A stretch of DNA of 38,658 nt, taken from positions 1 through 38,658 of the forward strand of contig JAEWBT010000053.1 of assembly GCA_023391015.1 (NCBI GenBank). Reading direction: 5' to 3'. A program made the position numbers and the translations under genes. Shown here one piece after another: positions 1 to 7,011 of the stretch; positions within the stretch are counted from its first letter, which is position 1; each line of letters opens with the position of its first letter. Source of the DNA: Bacteroidota bacterium (GTDB lineage: Bacteria; Bacteroidota; Bacteroidia; Chitinophagales; Chitinophagaceae). Under the pieces are notes generated by a model. The model made no database searches and was not told where the DNA came from. It worked only from the letters and a program-made list of their open reading frames with translations.

Positions 1-18
1 CGGGATTTTCCTATTTAT

Positions 19-105
19 GGAGAGATGCCGGAGAGGTCGAACGGGTCGCACTCGAAATGCGAAGTACTCGCAAGGGTACCGGGGGTTCGAATCCCTCTCT
101 CTCCG
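19..105 (+). tRNA. tRNA-Ser (anticodon CGA)
   Basis: The sequence folds as a class II tRNA. The acceptor stem GGAGAGA (19-25) pairs with TCTCTCC (98-104), followed by discriminator G105. The anticodon loop CTCGAAA gives anticodon CGA, which reads the serine codon UCG. A long variable arm follows (about 61-80), and the T arm carries GGTTCGAATCC. The 3' CCA is not encoded; the next bases are CCC. Confidence 0.95.
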
Positions 106-114
106 CCCAGACGC

Positions 115-145
115 CAGAAAGTCCCGGAATTTCCGGGACTTTCTG
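115..145 (+). terminator. Hairpin after tRNA-Ser, likely terminator
   Basis: Perfect inverted repeat with 15-bp arms (115-129 and 131-145) around one unpaired base, ten bases after the tRNA end. The T-rich stretch GTTTAAATACTTTTT follows. The centre contains CCGGAATTTCCGG, related to the TTCCGGAA palindrome found throughout the window. Confidence 0.7.
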
Positions 146-336
146 CGTTTAAATACTTTTTATTGTGAGAATCCAGAATCCAAAATTCAAGAGACAGAAT
201 CCAAAATCCAGAATCCAAAATTCAAAACCCAAAATTCAGTATTCTCAAACTTCTTATCAACTCTAAACTCTATCAACCACTCTAAACTCTATCAACTTCA
301 TCAACACTTCTCAACCTTACAACTCCTCATTCCTTT
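146..336. repeat. AT-rich degenerate short repeats, no gene
   Basis: Two low-complexity blocks. The first (about 165-235) is built from variants of AATCCAAAATTCA/AATCCAGAATCC. The second (about 250-335) is built from variants of CTCTAAACTCTATCAAC and CTTCATCAACACTTC. Weak open frames cross the region but have repetitive composition and no recognisable protein. It separates the tRNA from the end of the ABC permease gene. Confidence 0.6.
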
Positions 337-1125
337 TTAAAAATCCCGCTGCTGCATCAGCCGTTTTCCCAGAAAATAATACACGGCAATCCAGGCGCAG
401 CTCATCAATAAATAAATCCAATCCGAAAACACCGGCCCTTTGGAAATCAATCCGCTCAGCATTTTCGCAATCGGGAAGGGAAGGAGTTCGTCAGACGCTT
501 GCAGGGGCAATAAATTGCCAACCGGCCAGCTGGATTTCCAGTTGATAAGGCCGCGAAACAGATTCTCGATGATAAAAGAATACAGGAAAAACAACCCGAT
601 GGCCAGACCGCTGCGCCGGATCCAAAGGGCCAGCAGTGCGCTGAAACTCAGGTAGTTGAGTGTATAGACAAAAAAGAAAAGGATTTTTTCCAGCCCGCTG
701 CCCATTCCGGAAAATCCGCCTACCAGTAGCCCGGCAACCAGCCCTACAAGCAGCGTGTAAACCGTTGCACCCAAGCTGATGGCCAAAACCAGGCCCGCCT
801 TTGCATGAAAAAAATCAAGGCGTGACCAGCCGTCAATTACGTTTTGCCGGTGGGTCCGAAAACTGTATTCATTGCTGACGAGAATAATCATCAGAATGGA
901 CAGAAAATACACAAAAATGCCGGCCCAGAAACCCAGGTTGCCCCAGACGGCGGGAAACGAATAGGCCTGCGACAAAATATTGACCGCGCCCGCGCCCACG
1001 CTGATTACACTGTTGTAAATAGCCCAGTTCCAAAGCGGCAGAAAAACCAGAAACAGCCCGATCAGAATGCGGAAGGTGCGGTAATTCTTGATTTTGAGCC
1101 ATTCGATGGCCAGCAGTTTTTGCAT
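337..1125 (-). CDS. ABC-2 type transporter permease
   Basis: A 262-residue, very hydrophobic protein with about six membrane segments, for example residues 19-37, 63-83, 108-137, 146-164, 172-190 and 236-254. This is the layout of ABC-2 permeases that pair with one separate ATPase subunit. It starts MQKLLAIEWLKIKN, typical of the cytoplasmic N-terminus in this family. It lies 13 bp after the ATPase gene on the same strand, so the two very likely form one operon and one exporter. The substrate cannot be told from sequence; relatives are annotated for antibiotic, lantibiotic or lipid export. The assignment rests on topology and gene context. Confidence 0.85.
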   Translation of the reverse strand: MQKLLAIEWLKIKNYRTFRILIGLFLVFLPLWNWAIYNSVISVGAGAVNILSQAYSFPAVWGNLGFWAGIFVYFLSILMIILVSNEYSFRTHRQNVIDGWSRLDFFHAKAGLVLAISLGATVYTLLVGLVAGLLVGGFSGMGSGLEKILFFFVYTLNYLSFSALLALWIRRSGLAIGLFFLYSFIIENLFRGLINWKSSWPVGNLLPLQASDELLPFPIAKMLSGLISKGPVFSDWIYLLMSCAWIAVYYFLGKRLMQQRDF

Positions 1126-1138
1126 GGGAAGTGAGAGA

Positions 1139-2035
1139 TTAAGGTTGTGTAGTCAGCTCCATAAAGCGGCTTTCCAGACTTTGAGATTTCTGCACCAGAT
1201 GCGACAGGTAGATGCCGTTCTCCACGCACAGGCGGTTGATGCTTTGTGCATTTCGCGAGCCATCGGTGAGGGAAAGTTTTATCAATCTTCCATCCTGCCG
1301 CAGGTCTGCAATTCCGGAGATATTTTGCAGCAGGCCCATTAATTTTTCCGGAAAATCAGCACTCAATTCCAACTCGTCTTCCTTGCGCAGTATCTCGCCG
1401 ACCGGGCCGGAAAGCAGCAGTCGTCCTTTCTTGAGGATGGCCATGTGGGAACACACTTTTTCAACTTCATCCAGCAGGTGAGAAGCCATAATAATGGTGT
1501 AACCCTCGCGGGAAAGCGCGCGAATCAGGTCGCGGATTTCGGCGATGCCGGCCGGGTCGAGGCCGTTGGTCGGCTCATCAAGCACGATGACTTCCGGGTT
1601 TCCCAGCAGCGCGTTGGCGATGGCCAAGCGTTGCTTCATGCCGAGGCTAAAGGTTTGAAACGGGCTATCGCGACGCTCGTACAGGCCGGTGAGGCGCAGC
1701 ACCCGTTCGCGGTCGTCAAAGCCACGACTTTTAATGCGGGCATTGATAGCCAGGTTGTCCCAGGCAGAAAGATAATGGTAGAAATTGGGCGTCTCCAGCA
1801 AGGCGCCCATGCGTTTGCGGGCAGCGCTGTTGGCTTCGCCGCTCAGCCATTCGTAGGTGCCGCTGTTGGCTGTCAGGATGTCCAGAACGATGCCCAGCAA
1901 GGTGGTTTTGCCGCTGCCATTTGGCCCCAGAACGCCAAAAACGCTGCCGCGTGGCACTTCAAAACTCACGCCCGAAAGCGCCAGGATAGGGCCATAGTAC
2001 TTCGTAATTCCGGAAATGCGTAATACGGTTTCCAA
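1139..2035 (-). CDS. ABC transporter ATP-binding protein
   Basis: Nucleotide-binding subunit of an ABC exporter. All core motifs are present: Walker A GPNGSGKTT (about 37-45), signature FSLGMKQRL (129-137), Walker B VIVLDEPTNGLD (about 149-160) and the switch histidine in MASH (about 186). A C-terminal extension of some 80 residues follows, as in the CcmA/BcrA-like exporter class. The frame is open up to a TTG at 2059, but that codon overlaps a TAnnTTTG -7 box on the same strand (2057-2064). The TTG at 2035, giving METVLRISGITKYYG, matches the usual family N-terminus and is preferred (298 residues). There is no ATG near the start. The permease gene follows directly. Confidence 0.9.
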   Translation of the reverse strand: METVLRISGITKYYGPILALSGVSFEVPRGSVFGVLGPNGSGKTTLLGIVLDILTANSGTYEWLSGEANSAARKRMGALLETPNFYHYLSAWDNLAINARIKSRGFDDRERVLRLTGLYERRDSPFQTFSLGMKQRLAIANALLGNPEVIVLDEPTNGLDPAGIAEIRDLIRALSREGYTIIMASHLLDEVEKVCSHMAILKKGRLLLSGPVGEILRKEDELELSADFPEKLMGLLQNISGIADLRQDGRLIKLSLTDGSRNAQSINRLCVENGIYLSHLVQKSQSLESRFMELTTQP

Positions 2036-2056
2036 GGGCAGGAATGGTTTTGTAAA

Positions 2057-2064
2057 CAAATGTA
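2057..2064 (-). promoter_or_regulatory. -7 box (TACATTTG) for the ABC operon
   Basis: On the minus strand TACATTTG fits the Bacteroidetes -7 consensus TAnnTTTG. It lies about 22 bp upstream of the preferred TTG start at 2035. No convincing -33 TTG is seen at the normal distance. Confidence 0.5.
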
Positions 2065-2297
2065 AAAGCCATTAAGCAAAACATTTTCTCTTTTATTTTT
2101 AGAACTATTGCTATGCAAATGCAGTCTGCCCAAGTCGCAAAGGCGTTGACGGCTTTTAAAAAGTTTCCGTAACCCAAAAATCAGAAAGGCGAACTGGAAA
2201 AAGAAGCTTTGCAGAAGTAATAGAAGCCTCCAAAGTCTACCTGAACTGAAGATCAGGCAGCATCCTAAAATGGGGCTGTTTTCCGGAAATCAAAGCC
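2065..2297. other. Intergenic region, possible decayed coding DNA
   Basis: Spacer between the divergent ABC operon and the DUF4268 gene. A short plus-strand frame (2114-2173) would encode 19 residues ending ...TAFKKFP. After its stop, nearby frames stay peptide-like for short stretches (for example ELEKEALQK, then AEVIEASKVYLN in another frame), as expected of an eroded gene. Nothing was recognised with confidence. TTCCGGAA occurs at 2281, and again at 2303 within the next promoter. Confidence 0.3.
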
Positions 2298-2330
2298 TTG
2301 TTTTCCGGAAAATAAGAGCCTGTATGTTTG
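2298..2330 (+). promoter_or_regulatory. Bacteroidetes promoter for the DUF4268 gene
   Basis: A -33 TTG (2298-2300) and a -7 TATGTTTG (2323-2330) are separated by 22 bp, close to the phylum consensus. The -7 box lies 18 bp upstream of the ATG at 2349. It also overlaps the in-frame ATG at 2328, ruling that codon out as the start. A TTCCGGAA palindrome (2303-2310) sits between the two boxes. Confidence 0.7.
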
Positions 2331-2348
2331 CACCTTTCAACAGTCAAG

Positions 2349-2795
2349 ATGTTTTCAAAAGAAGAAACCGCCGCCGGTATCCACGCGTTCTGGACCGCTT
2401 TTGGCCGTTACATGCAGCCGGTTCCGGGGGCAGATGGCCTGCCACGTAAATGGATGAATTATGAAACCGGCGTTCCGGGAATTTATCTGCGGATATTGCT
2501 GCAAAAAAAGGTAGCCTACGCCGGTATTGAAATAGCGGATGCAGAAAGCGAAGCCGGAGCACGATTGGTGGATACGCTGATCCAAACGCTGCCTTTGTTG
2601 CGACGGGCTACCGGCGAAGACTGGGATTGGATAACTGTGGAAGCCCGACCACCGCAAAGCCTTTTCTGGGGTACGGTGCTGCGGGGGAAAAACCCGCTGC
2701 TGCAAAATCATTGGCCAGACCTTATTGCTTTTTTTAAAAAAGCTTTAGTCGCGATGGACGCTTATTGGGCCGACGCTGGAATGGCCTTTGAATAG
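2349..2795 (+). CDS. DUF4268 domain-containing protein
   Basis: A 148-residue soluble protein that looks like a stand-alone DUF4268 domain: it opens MFSKEETAAGIHAFWTAFG and ends with a helix that packs aromatic residues (DLIAFFKKALVAMDAYW). DUF4268 is found alone or at the C-terminus of larger, often nuclease-like proteins; its function is not known. The ATG at 2349 is chosen because the upstream in-frame ATG (2328) lies inside the promoter. The gene is monocistronic, with its own promoter and a strong terminator at 2852-2883. It converges with the small YtxH-like gene. Confidence 0.75.
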   Translation: MFSKEETAAGIHAFWTAFGRYMQPVPGADGLPRKWMNYETGVPGIYLRILLQKKVAYAGIEIADAESEAGARLVDTLIQTLPLLRRATGEDWDWITVEARPPQSLFWGTVLRGKNPLLQNHWPDLIAFFKKALVAMDAYWADAGMAFE

Positions 2796-2851
2796 CGGAA
2801 TTTTCCGGAAATGAGGGCTGATTTCCGGAAATTCAACTCTCTGTAAAATCA

Positions 2852-2883
2852 AAAAAGCCGCCCTGTTTACAGGGCGGCTTTTT
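2852..2883. terminator. Bidirectional intrinsic terminator
   Basis: Arms AAAAAGCCGCCCTG (2852-2865) and its complement (2870-2883) around a TTTA loop, A-rich before and T-rich after. It lies between the convergent DUF4268 and YtxH-like genes and can end transcripts from both sides. Two TTCCGGAA copies (2803, 2823) lie just before it. Confidence 0.9.
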
Positions 2884-2925
2884 CTTTTTGGGAAAACAAT
2901 TCCAATGCAGGCGATAAATGACGGA

Positions 2926-3111
2926 TCAGGCCATGGTGTTATCGGCTTTCTGCGAGGCTTGGTCCCGATACTGATCGTATTGGTCTTTGAGTTTGCTGCC
3001 CAGATTTTGCGCTTTTTGGGACAGGTTTTGACGCACTTCATTTCCTTTTTTGGTATTGAAGAGATAATAAGCAGCACCTGCTGCGGCGAGAGCGAGCCAT
3101 TTCTTGTTCAT
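2926..3111 (-). CDS. Small YtxH-like membrane-anchored protein
   Basis: Encodes 61 residues: MNKKWLALAAAGAAYYLF, a short alanine-rich membrane anchor, followed by NTKKGNEVRQNLSQKAQNLG and a charged amphipathic helix (KLKDQYDQYRDQASQKADN). This anchor plus K/Q/D-rich helix is the pattern of YtxH-domain proteins, which are often linked to general stress. The frame is open further upstream, but the hydrophobic start and gene length favour the ATG at 3111. Its function is not established. It converges with the DUF4268 gene and shares its terminator. Confidence 0.7.
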   Translation of the reverse strand: MNKKWLALAAAGAAYYLFNTKKGNEVRQNLSQKAQNLGSKLKDQYDQYRDQASQKADNTMA

Positions 3112-3255
3112 GAGGTGGAGATGATTTTGGAAAAAAGCCGTCAAAATAATCGTGCCAGGATGCTGAAAAAGGCATTTGCCTACGTCTTTGCACAACTGCG
3201 TTTGCAAAAATTGCTTTATCAGAATATTTTAGCATTGGATTCAGACGCTTAATTT

Positions 3256-4980
3256 TTGAAAAAGAGACTTTTCCTGTTGCTTTTTGTTTGGTTAGGTACC
3301 AACAGGCTATGTGCACAACACACGGACCTGCTTTTGCAATTAGAAAATCTTTCTACAACCAATTACGAACGCACGATAGCGATCTGCGACAGCCTTCTAC
3401 AATCGAAAGTGGCTGCCAAAGAAAAAGGGATCCTGCACCGGATACGGGGACGCGCTGCTTATTTCAGTGGCAATTACGACGCTGCGGCCCATGATTATGC
3501 CAGATCCTTGGAAGCATTTTCGGCTGATACGCTTGCCCGGGAAAGCGGGCTAACACTTATAGATCAGGCACGGCTGTGCCGGAAGATCAAAATGTTTGGA
3601 GAAGCAACGGAGACCTATCAACGTGCTGAAAAAATTTTTGGGACCCTAAACGACTCCAATAATCTTGCAACGGTCTGGAACGAATGGGGGGTTGTGTATG
3701 AAATGCAGGCAGCGTATCAACAGGCTATCAATCTGTACCGGAAATCGCTTTCTTTCCGGGAAAAGCAAAAGGATACATTGGGCATTGCCTATGCACATAG
3801 TTTTATCGCAACGGCAAAGATGGGTTTGCGGCAATACCGTTCCGCAGAGCGCCATCATCTTTATGCATTGCAGCTTTTTGAGCAGCTCAACGATCCGTTT
3901 GCCATTGCAGTTCAGGCAGTAGATCTGGGGCAGCTCTACCAGGATTTGGGCGACTATTCCAAAGCTGTCCGCTTTTACAAAAAGAGCGATAGCCTGGCCG
4001 GATTATGGAACTACAAAGAACTACATGCTGAGAATTTAAAGCGGCTGGCAGCGCTTTATAAAGTGCAGGGAGCCTACGATTCTGCCTTTGTGTATCAGGA
4101 AAAATATGGCTTATTGCGGGATAGCATTTTTACGGATCAATCCCAGAAAACCATTGCAGAGCTCAACGCCCGCTATGCGCTTGCCGAGAAAGATGCTGCG
4201 TTGCAAAAGCAGGAAAAGGAGAAAGACCGCTCCACCTTTGCAGCCCTTTTTTCAGGACTGTTGCTGCTCTTTCTGGGGGTAGTGAGCTTTTTTGTCATTC
4301 GCCAGCAGCGCCACCGCAACCGCGCGCTGGTGAAAGAACATTTTTATAAAGAAGAACTGGCGCGCAAGGAAAGCGAAAACCGTCTGGCCGAGCAGCGGGC
4401 GCATATCTCCCGTGAATTACACGATAATATCGGCTCCTACCTGACCTTTATTTCGTCTTCTATTGACCGGATTGAATCGCCGCAATTGCGCGCCCACGGC
4501 AAGATCGCAGCGGTAAAGCAATTGACGCAGGAGACCATCATCGAGCTGCGCAAAACGGTTTGGTTGCTTAATAAACCTGCTCTTACGGCCTTCGACTGGC
4601 AGGTCAAACTTCAGGAATATTACCGCCGGTTTCCGGAAATTTCTATTACGGCAACCCCCGAAACGGAAGAGATCAAGATGACCTCCGAGCAGGCCACGCA
4701 TTTGTTCCGGATTGTGCAGGAAGCTATCAATAATGCCTTGAAGTATTCTGGTGCCTCCAGTATTGGGGTTCGAATGAGCGCTAACCCGTCAGGATTGGAT
4801 GTAGCGGTTCAGGATAACGGCGTAGGCTTCGATCCGGAAACGGTAGTTCAGGGCTTTGGGATGACCACGATGCGGCAGCGCACGGAGGGGCTGGGCGGTT
4901 GTTTTATGCTTGAAAGCGAGCCAGGCAAGGGGAGCCGGGTCTTTTTACATTTTCCGTTTACCAGTTCGCCCGGTGCCTAA
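3256..4980 (+). CDS. TPR-containing sensor histidine kinase (HisKA_3/LytS-NarX type)
   Basis: A 574-residue sensor kinase. Residues 1-21 are a signal peptide (ending RLCAQ). About 30-310 form TPR-like helical repeats in the periplasm, 328-348 is a single membrane helix, and a short coiled coil precedes the HisKA_3 motif AHISRELHDNIG with phosphoacceptor H389. The HATPase_c domain follows, with N box QEAINNALKYSG (N492/N493), G1 DNGVGFD (520-526) and a GFGMTTM G2 box. The start codon is TTG at 3256: the signal peptide begins exactly there and no in-frame ATG lies near. No LuxR/NarL-type response regulator gene is adjacent, so the kinase is an orphan here. The input signal is unknown. Confidence 0.9.
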   Translation: MKKRLFLLLFVWLGTNRLCAQHTDLLLQLENLSTTNYERTIAICDSLLQSKVAAKEKGILHRIRGRAAYFSGNYDAAAHDYARSLEAFSADTLARESGLTLIDQARLCRKIKMFGEATETYQRAEKIFGTLNDSNNLATVWNEWGVVYEMQAAYQQAINLYRKSLSFREKQKDTLGIAYAHSFIATAKMGLRQYRSAERHHLYALQLFEQLNDPFAIAVQAVDLGQLYQDLGDYSKAVRFYKKSDSLAGLWNYKELHAENLKRLAALYKVQGAYDSAFVYQEKYGLLRDSIFTDQSQKTIAELNARYALAEKDAALQKQEKEKDRSTFAALFSGLLLLFLGVVSFFVIRQQRHRNRALVKEHFYKEELARKESENRLAEQRAHISRELHDNIGSYLTFISSSIDRIESPQLRAHGKIAAVKQLTQETIIELRKTVWLLNKPALTAFDWQVKLQEYYRRFPEISITATPETEEIKMTSEQATHLFRIVQEAINNALKYSGASSIGVRMSANPSGLDVAVQDNGVGFDPETVVQGFGMTTMRQRTEGLGGCFMLESEPGKGSRVFLHFPFTSSPGA

Positions 4981-5039
4981 AGGGCAACGTTGGCACTATT
5001 GTTTTTTAGGATGTGTGATTCTTAAAACAAGATTTTTTT

Positions 5040-5345
5040 ATGAAAAACAAGATCCTGATTGCCCTGATGTGCCTGGGCCTAAACGCCGGAACCGTAGCGG
5101 TTTCCCATGATGCCACCGCGCAAACCCGCGTAAAAGTGAAAAAGAAAGGCTGGAGTAAAAAAGCCAAAGGGGCCGCTATTGGCGGTGTGGGCGGTGCTGT
5201 ATTGGGTGGTGTTGTAGGCGGAAAGAAAGGCGCTGTCATTGGCGCGGCAGCCGGTGCGGGCGGCGGATACATCTATGGAAAGCGCCGCGCCAGGAAAAAA
5301 GGCGACCGCCGCCATACGGTGATCAGGACTGAAACAGTCAAGTAA
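5040..5345 (+). CDS. Exported glycine-zipper protein
   Basis: A 101-residue protein. Residues 1-28 look like a signal peptide (MKNKILIALMCLGL...ATAQ). A basic linker (VKVKKKGWSKKAK) leads to a glycine-zipper segment of about 37 residues (GAAIGGVGGAVLGGVVGG...GAAAGAGGGYIYG), then a very basic tail (KRRARKKGDRRHTV). This matches the YMGG-like/glycine-zipper 2TM families, small envelope proteins that insert as helical hairpins; the function is not known. It follows the histidine kinase by 59 bp on the same strand and has a strong terminator after it. It may be co-transcribed with the kinase, but no promoter could be assigned either way. Confidence 0.75.
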   Translation: MKNKILIALMCLGLNAGTVAVSHDATAQTRVKVKKKGWSKKAKGAAIGGVGGAVLGGVVGGKKGAVIGAAAGAGGGYIYGKRRARKKGDRRHTVIRTETVK

Positions 5346-5360
5346 AAAATAGCAACACGC

Positions 5361-5389
5361 AAAAAGGGCACTGATGAAGTGCCCTTTTT
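5361..5389 (+). terminator. Intrinsic terminator after the glycine-zipper gene
   Basis: Arms AAAAAGGGCACT (5361-5372) and AGTGCCCTTTTT (5378-5389) around loop GATGA, ending in a T run. The A/T-symmetric stem could also serve tRNA-Arg transcription coming from the other side. Confidence 0.9.
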
Positions 5390-5421
5390 GTATATTTAAA
5401 TTGGTAGTGGTAAATTAAAAA

Positions 5422-5493
5422 TAGCGCCACTAGGAATCGAACCTAGATTTAGGGGTTAGAAAGCCCTCGTTCTATCCATTGAACTATGGCGCC
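5422..5493 (-). tRNA. tRNA-Arg (anticodon TCT)
   Basis: Minus-strand tRNA of 72 nt. The 5' acceptor GGCGCCA pairs with TGGCGCT, closing with a G-U pair. The anticodon loop TTTCTAA gives TCT, which reads AGA. The T arm is CTAGGTTCGATTCCTAG. CCA is not encoded. The 5' half, up to the anticodon loop, is also the 3' end of the endonuclease-like reading frame at 5456-5896. Confidence 0.93.
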
Positions 5494-5896
5494 ATGTATT
5501 TTTAGCATAGTGTACACCACTACGCTGATTATTTTTAGAAGGGGTAATGCGTAAACTGACATCGGCTCCAAAATCATCCGGATTCAGATAATACACCTCT
5601 TTTGTATCCGGACAGTATACTGCGAGCAAGTCAATCATACCCTTATCTATTTTAACCGTTCGGGCACCTTTTGCAGCGCTGTAGCAACTGGAAATTGGGA
5701 TATGAAGAATGCCCCTGCTTGATATGCACCTGTATTTCACGGATACTCGTTTCAGACTTCCATCTGGATAGACAGCAACCAAATCAAAGGGAAGATGTTC
5801 TGACACCGGCAGACAAGAATGAATTCCATGCTCTAGTAAATCCGCCATCACTTTTAAAACGCCAATATCGCCCTTATTTTTAGTGTGGTGATTCAT
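5456..5896 (-). CDS. PD-(D/E)XK endonuclease, group I intron-associated family
   Basis: A 146-residue protein resembling the small PD-(D/E)XK homing nucleases typified by I-Ssp6803I (Pfam PDDEXK_5). Family features are an opening KGDIGVLKVMADLLEHGI, the core PFDLV strand (aspartate near 38) followed by RVSVKYR (lysine near 55), and a C-terminal block with IDLLAVYCPDT, YYLNPDDF and KNNQRSGVHYA. The domain looks complete at about residue 132. The last dozen residues (WRHSSMDRTRAF) are translated from the 5' half of the downstream tRNA-Arg gene. The stop codon TAA is the third anticodon base plus the two following loop bases. No intron is visible in the tRNA. The gene may be a free-standing descendant of a tRNA-targeting homing enzyme; activity is not shown. 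Confidence 0.75.
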   Translation of the reverse strand: MNHHTKNKGDIGVLKVMADLLEHGIHSCLPVSEHLPFDLVAVYPDGSLKRVSVKYRCISSRGILHIPISSCYSAAKGARTVKIDKGMIDLLAVYCPDTKEVYYLNPDDFGADVSLRITPSKNNQRSGVHYAKNTWRHSSMDRTRAF

Positions 5897-6008
5897 TTGT
5901 CCAAAAACCCATCTTATTAAAGAGCAACTACAAAGCCTAAAGTTCTTTGGAAGGCTTCTTTCGGTGCGCGAAATTACTTGGCAAACTTTAATCCCGCTTC
6001 TAAATTTC

Positions 6009-6914
6009 CTAATCCCGCCCGCCGACCGGATTTTCGCCGTCCTTGAGAATCGTGATCGGAATAATGTCTTTTACAAAAACCCACTGTCCGTCCTGCCACC
6101 GGAAACCATCGTATTGGCCGGTAGGGACATAGGTATATTTCCGGCCCGGGTCGTTGGCGTCGCTCTCCAGCCGGTCAAAATAAATCGCACTTAGCTCGGG
6201 ATTATAATTGAGCGCAGCGACTACATTTTTCTTGTATTCGATCACAAAACGTGCGGCTTGCTCCCGCGTGTCGGGTGAGCGAACACCAAATATCTTTTCG
6301 CCAAAAACCGGCCCTTTGTTGGAAAACCGCAGTACATCCAGCACTTTGCGATTCGACAGGGGGTTGCTTTCGTTTAAGCCAAAGAGTGTGTAAACCGTTT
6401 CGCCAGCCGCCTGAATGGGCATCACCCGGTAATAAAGCGCACCAAACCACCGGCCGCCTTCCAGCACACTGTCCATCGCCCCTTTTTGAATAGAACTGCT
6501 TTGGTCACTCAGGCCATAGAGTTTTAATTCGGTTGTGGGCATCTGAATAGCGCCATAATAACGGCGGGTATTGGCATCGGCGCTAACCGACCAGTTGAAA
6601 ATCCGGAACGCTTTGTCGTCGGGGCCGATGATGTTGACATAGTGCGAAAGACTGTCAAACGGATAGGTAAAAGAGCCCGGAACGGAAAGTGCGGCTTTAA
6701 GCTGCCGCACAAATTTGTACGTTGCATCCAGGCGGTCTTCGGGCATCACGCCGAGCAACATGCTGTCGGCGGTCCGGACCAGCGAATCTTCAAAAACCCG
6801 AAGCTTTTGAAGGTCTTCGGCGGCAATATTTTTTTCCTGTGCAAGGCCCTGGTTTGGACTCCAAAAGGCAACAGCAAGCGGCAACAGAAAAGGCAAAAAC
6901 AGACGCTTCATCAT
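6009..6914 (-). CDS. Secreted protein of unknown function
   Basis: A 301-residue protein with a clear signal peptide (MMKRLFLPFLLPLAVAF...GLAQ, cleavage near residue 25). The mature part is soluble, with aromatic-rich strands such as YYGAIQMPTTELKLYGL, GGRWFGALYYRVMPI and YTYVPTGQYDGFRWQDGQWVFV, which suggest a beta-rich fold. No catalytic motif was recognised. It resembles conserved hypotheticals of Bacteroidota. The start could be the ATG at 6914 or the next one at 6911; a -7 box lies only a few bases upstream, so the mRNA may be almost leaderless. It is divergent from the Fe-S membrane protein gene at 7012. Confidence 0.75.
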   Translation of the reverse strand: MMKRLFLPFLLPLAVAFWSPNQGLAQEKNIAAEDLQKLRVFEDSLVRTADSMLLGVMPEDRLDATYKFVRQLKAALSVPGSFTYPFDSLSHYVNIIGPDDKAFRIFNWSVSADANTRRYYGAIQMPTTELKLYGLSDQSSSIQKGAMDSVLEGGRWFGALYYRVMPIQAAGETVYTLFGLNESNPLSNRKVLDVLRFSNKGPVFGEKIFGVRSPDTREQAARFVIEYKKNVVAALNYNPELSAIYFDRLESDANDPGRKYTYVPTGQYDGFRWQDGQWVFVKDIIPITILKDGENPVGGRD

Positions 6915-6918
6915 GGGA

Positions 6919-6926
6919 CAAATTTA
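6919..6926 (-). promoter_or_regulatory. -7 box (TAAATTTG) very close to a start codon
   Basis: Minus-strand TAAATTTG matches TAnnTTTG exactly and ends four bases before the ATG at 6914. Transcription starting about seven bases downstream would begin at or just inside the start codon pair (6914/6911). The palindrome AACCGGTT lies immediately upstream. Confidence 0.55.
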
Positions 6927-7011
6927 ACCGGTTAAACAAACCGGCGCGCTTCTTATGTTGTTAAAGCCTTAAAGCCTAATTTCAGCCCCAAAAACAAGGC
7001 ACTTATCGTCT

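Noticed and set aside
2114..2173. 19-residue frame upstream of the DUF4268 gene
   Set aside because: Too short, no promoter or recognisable product; recorded only as possible decayed coding DNA.
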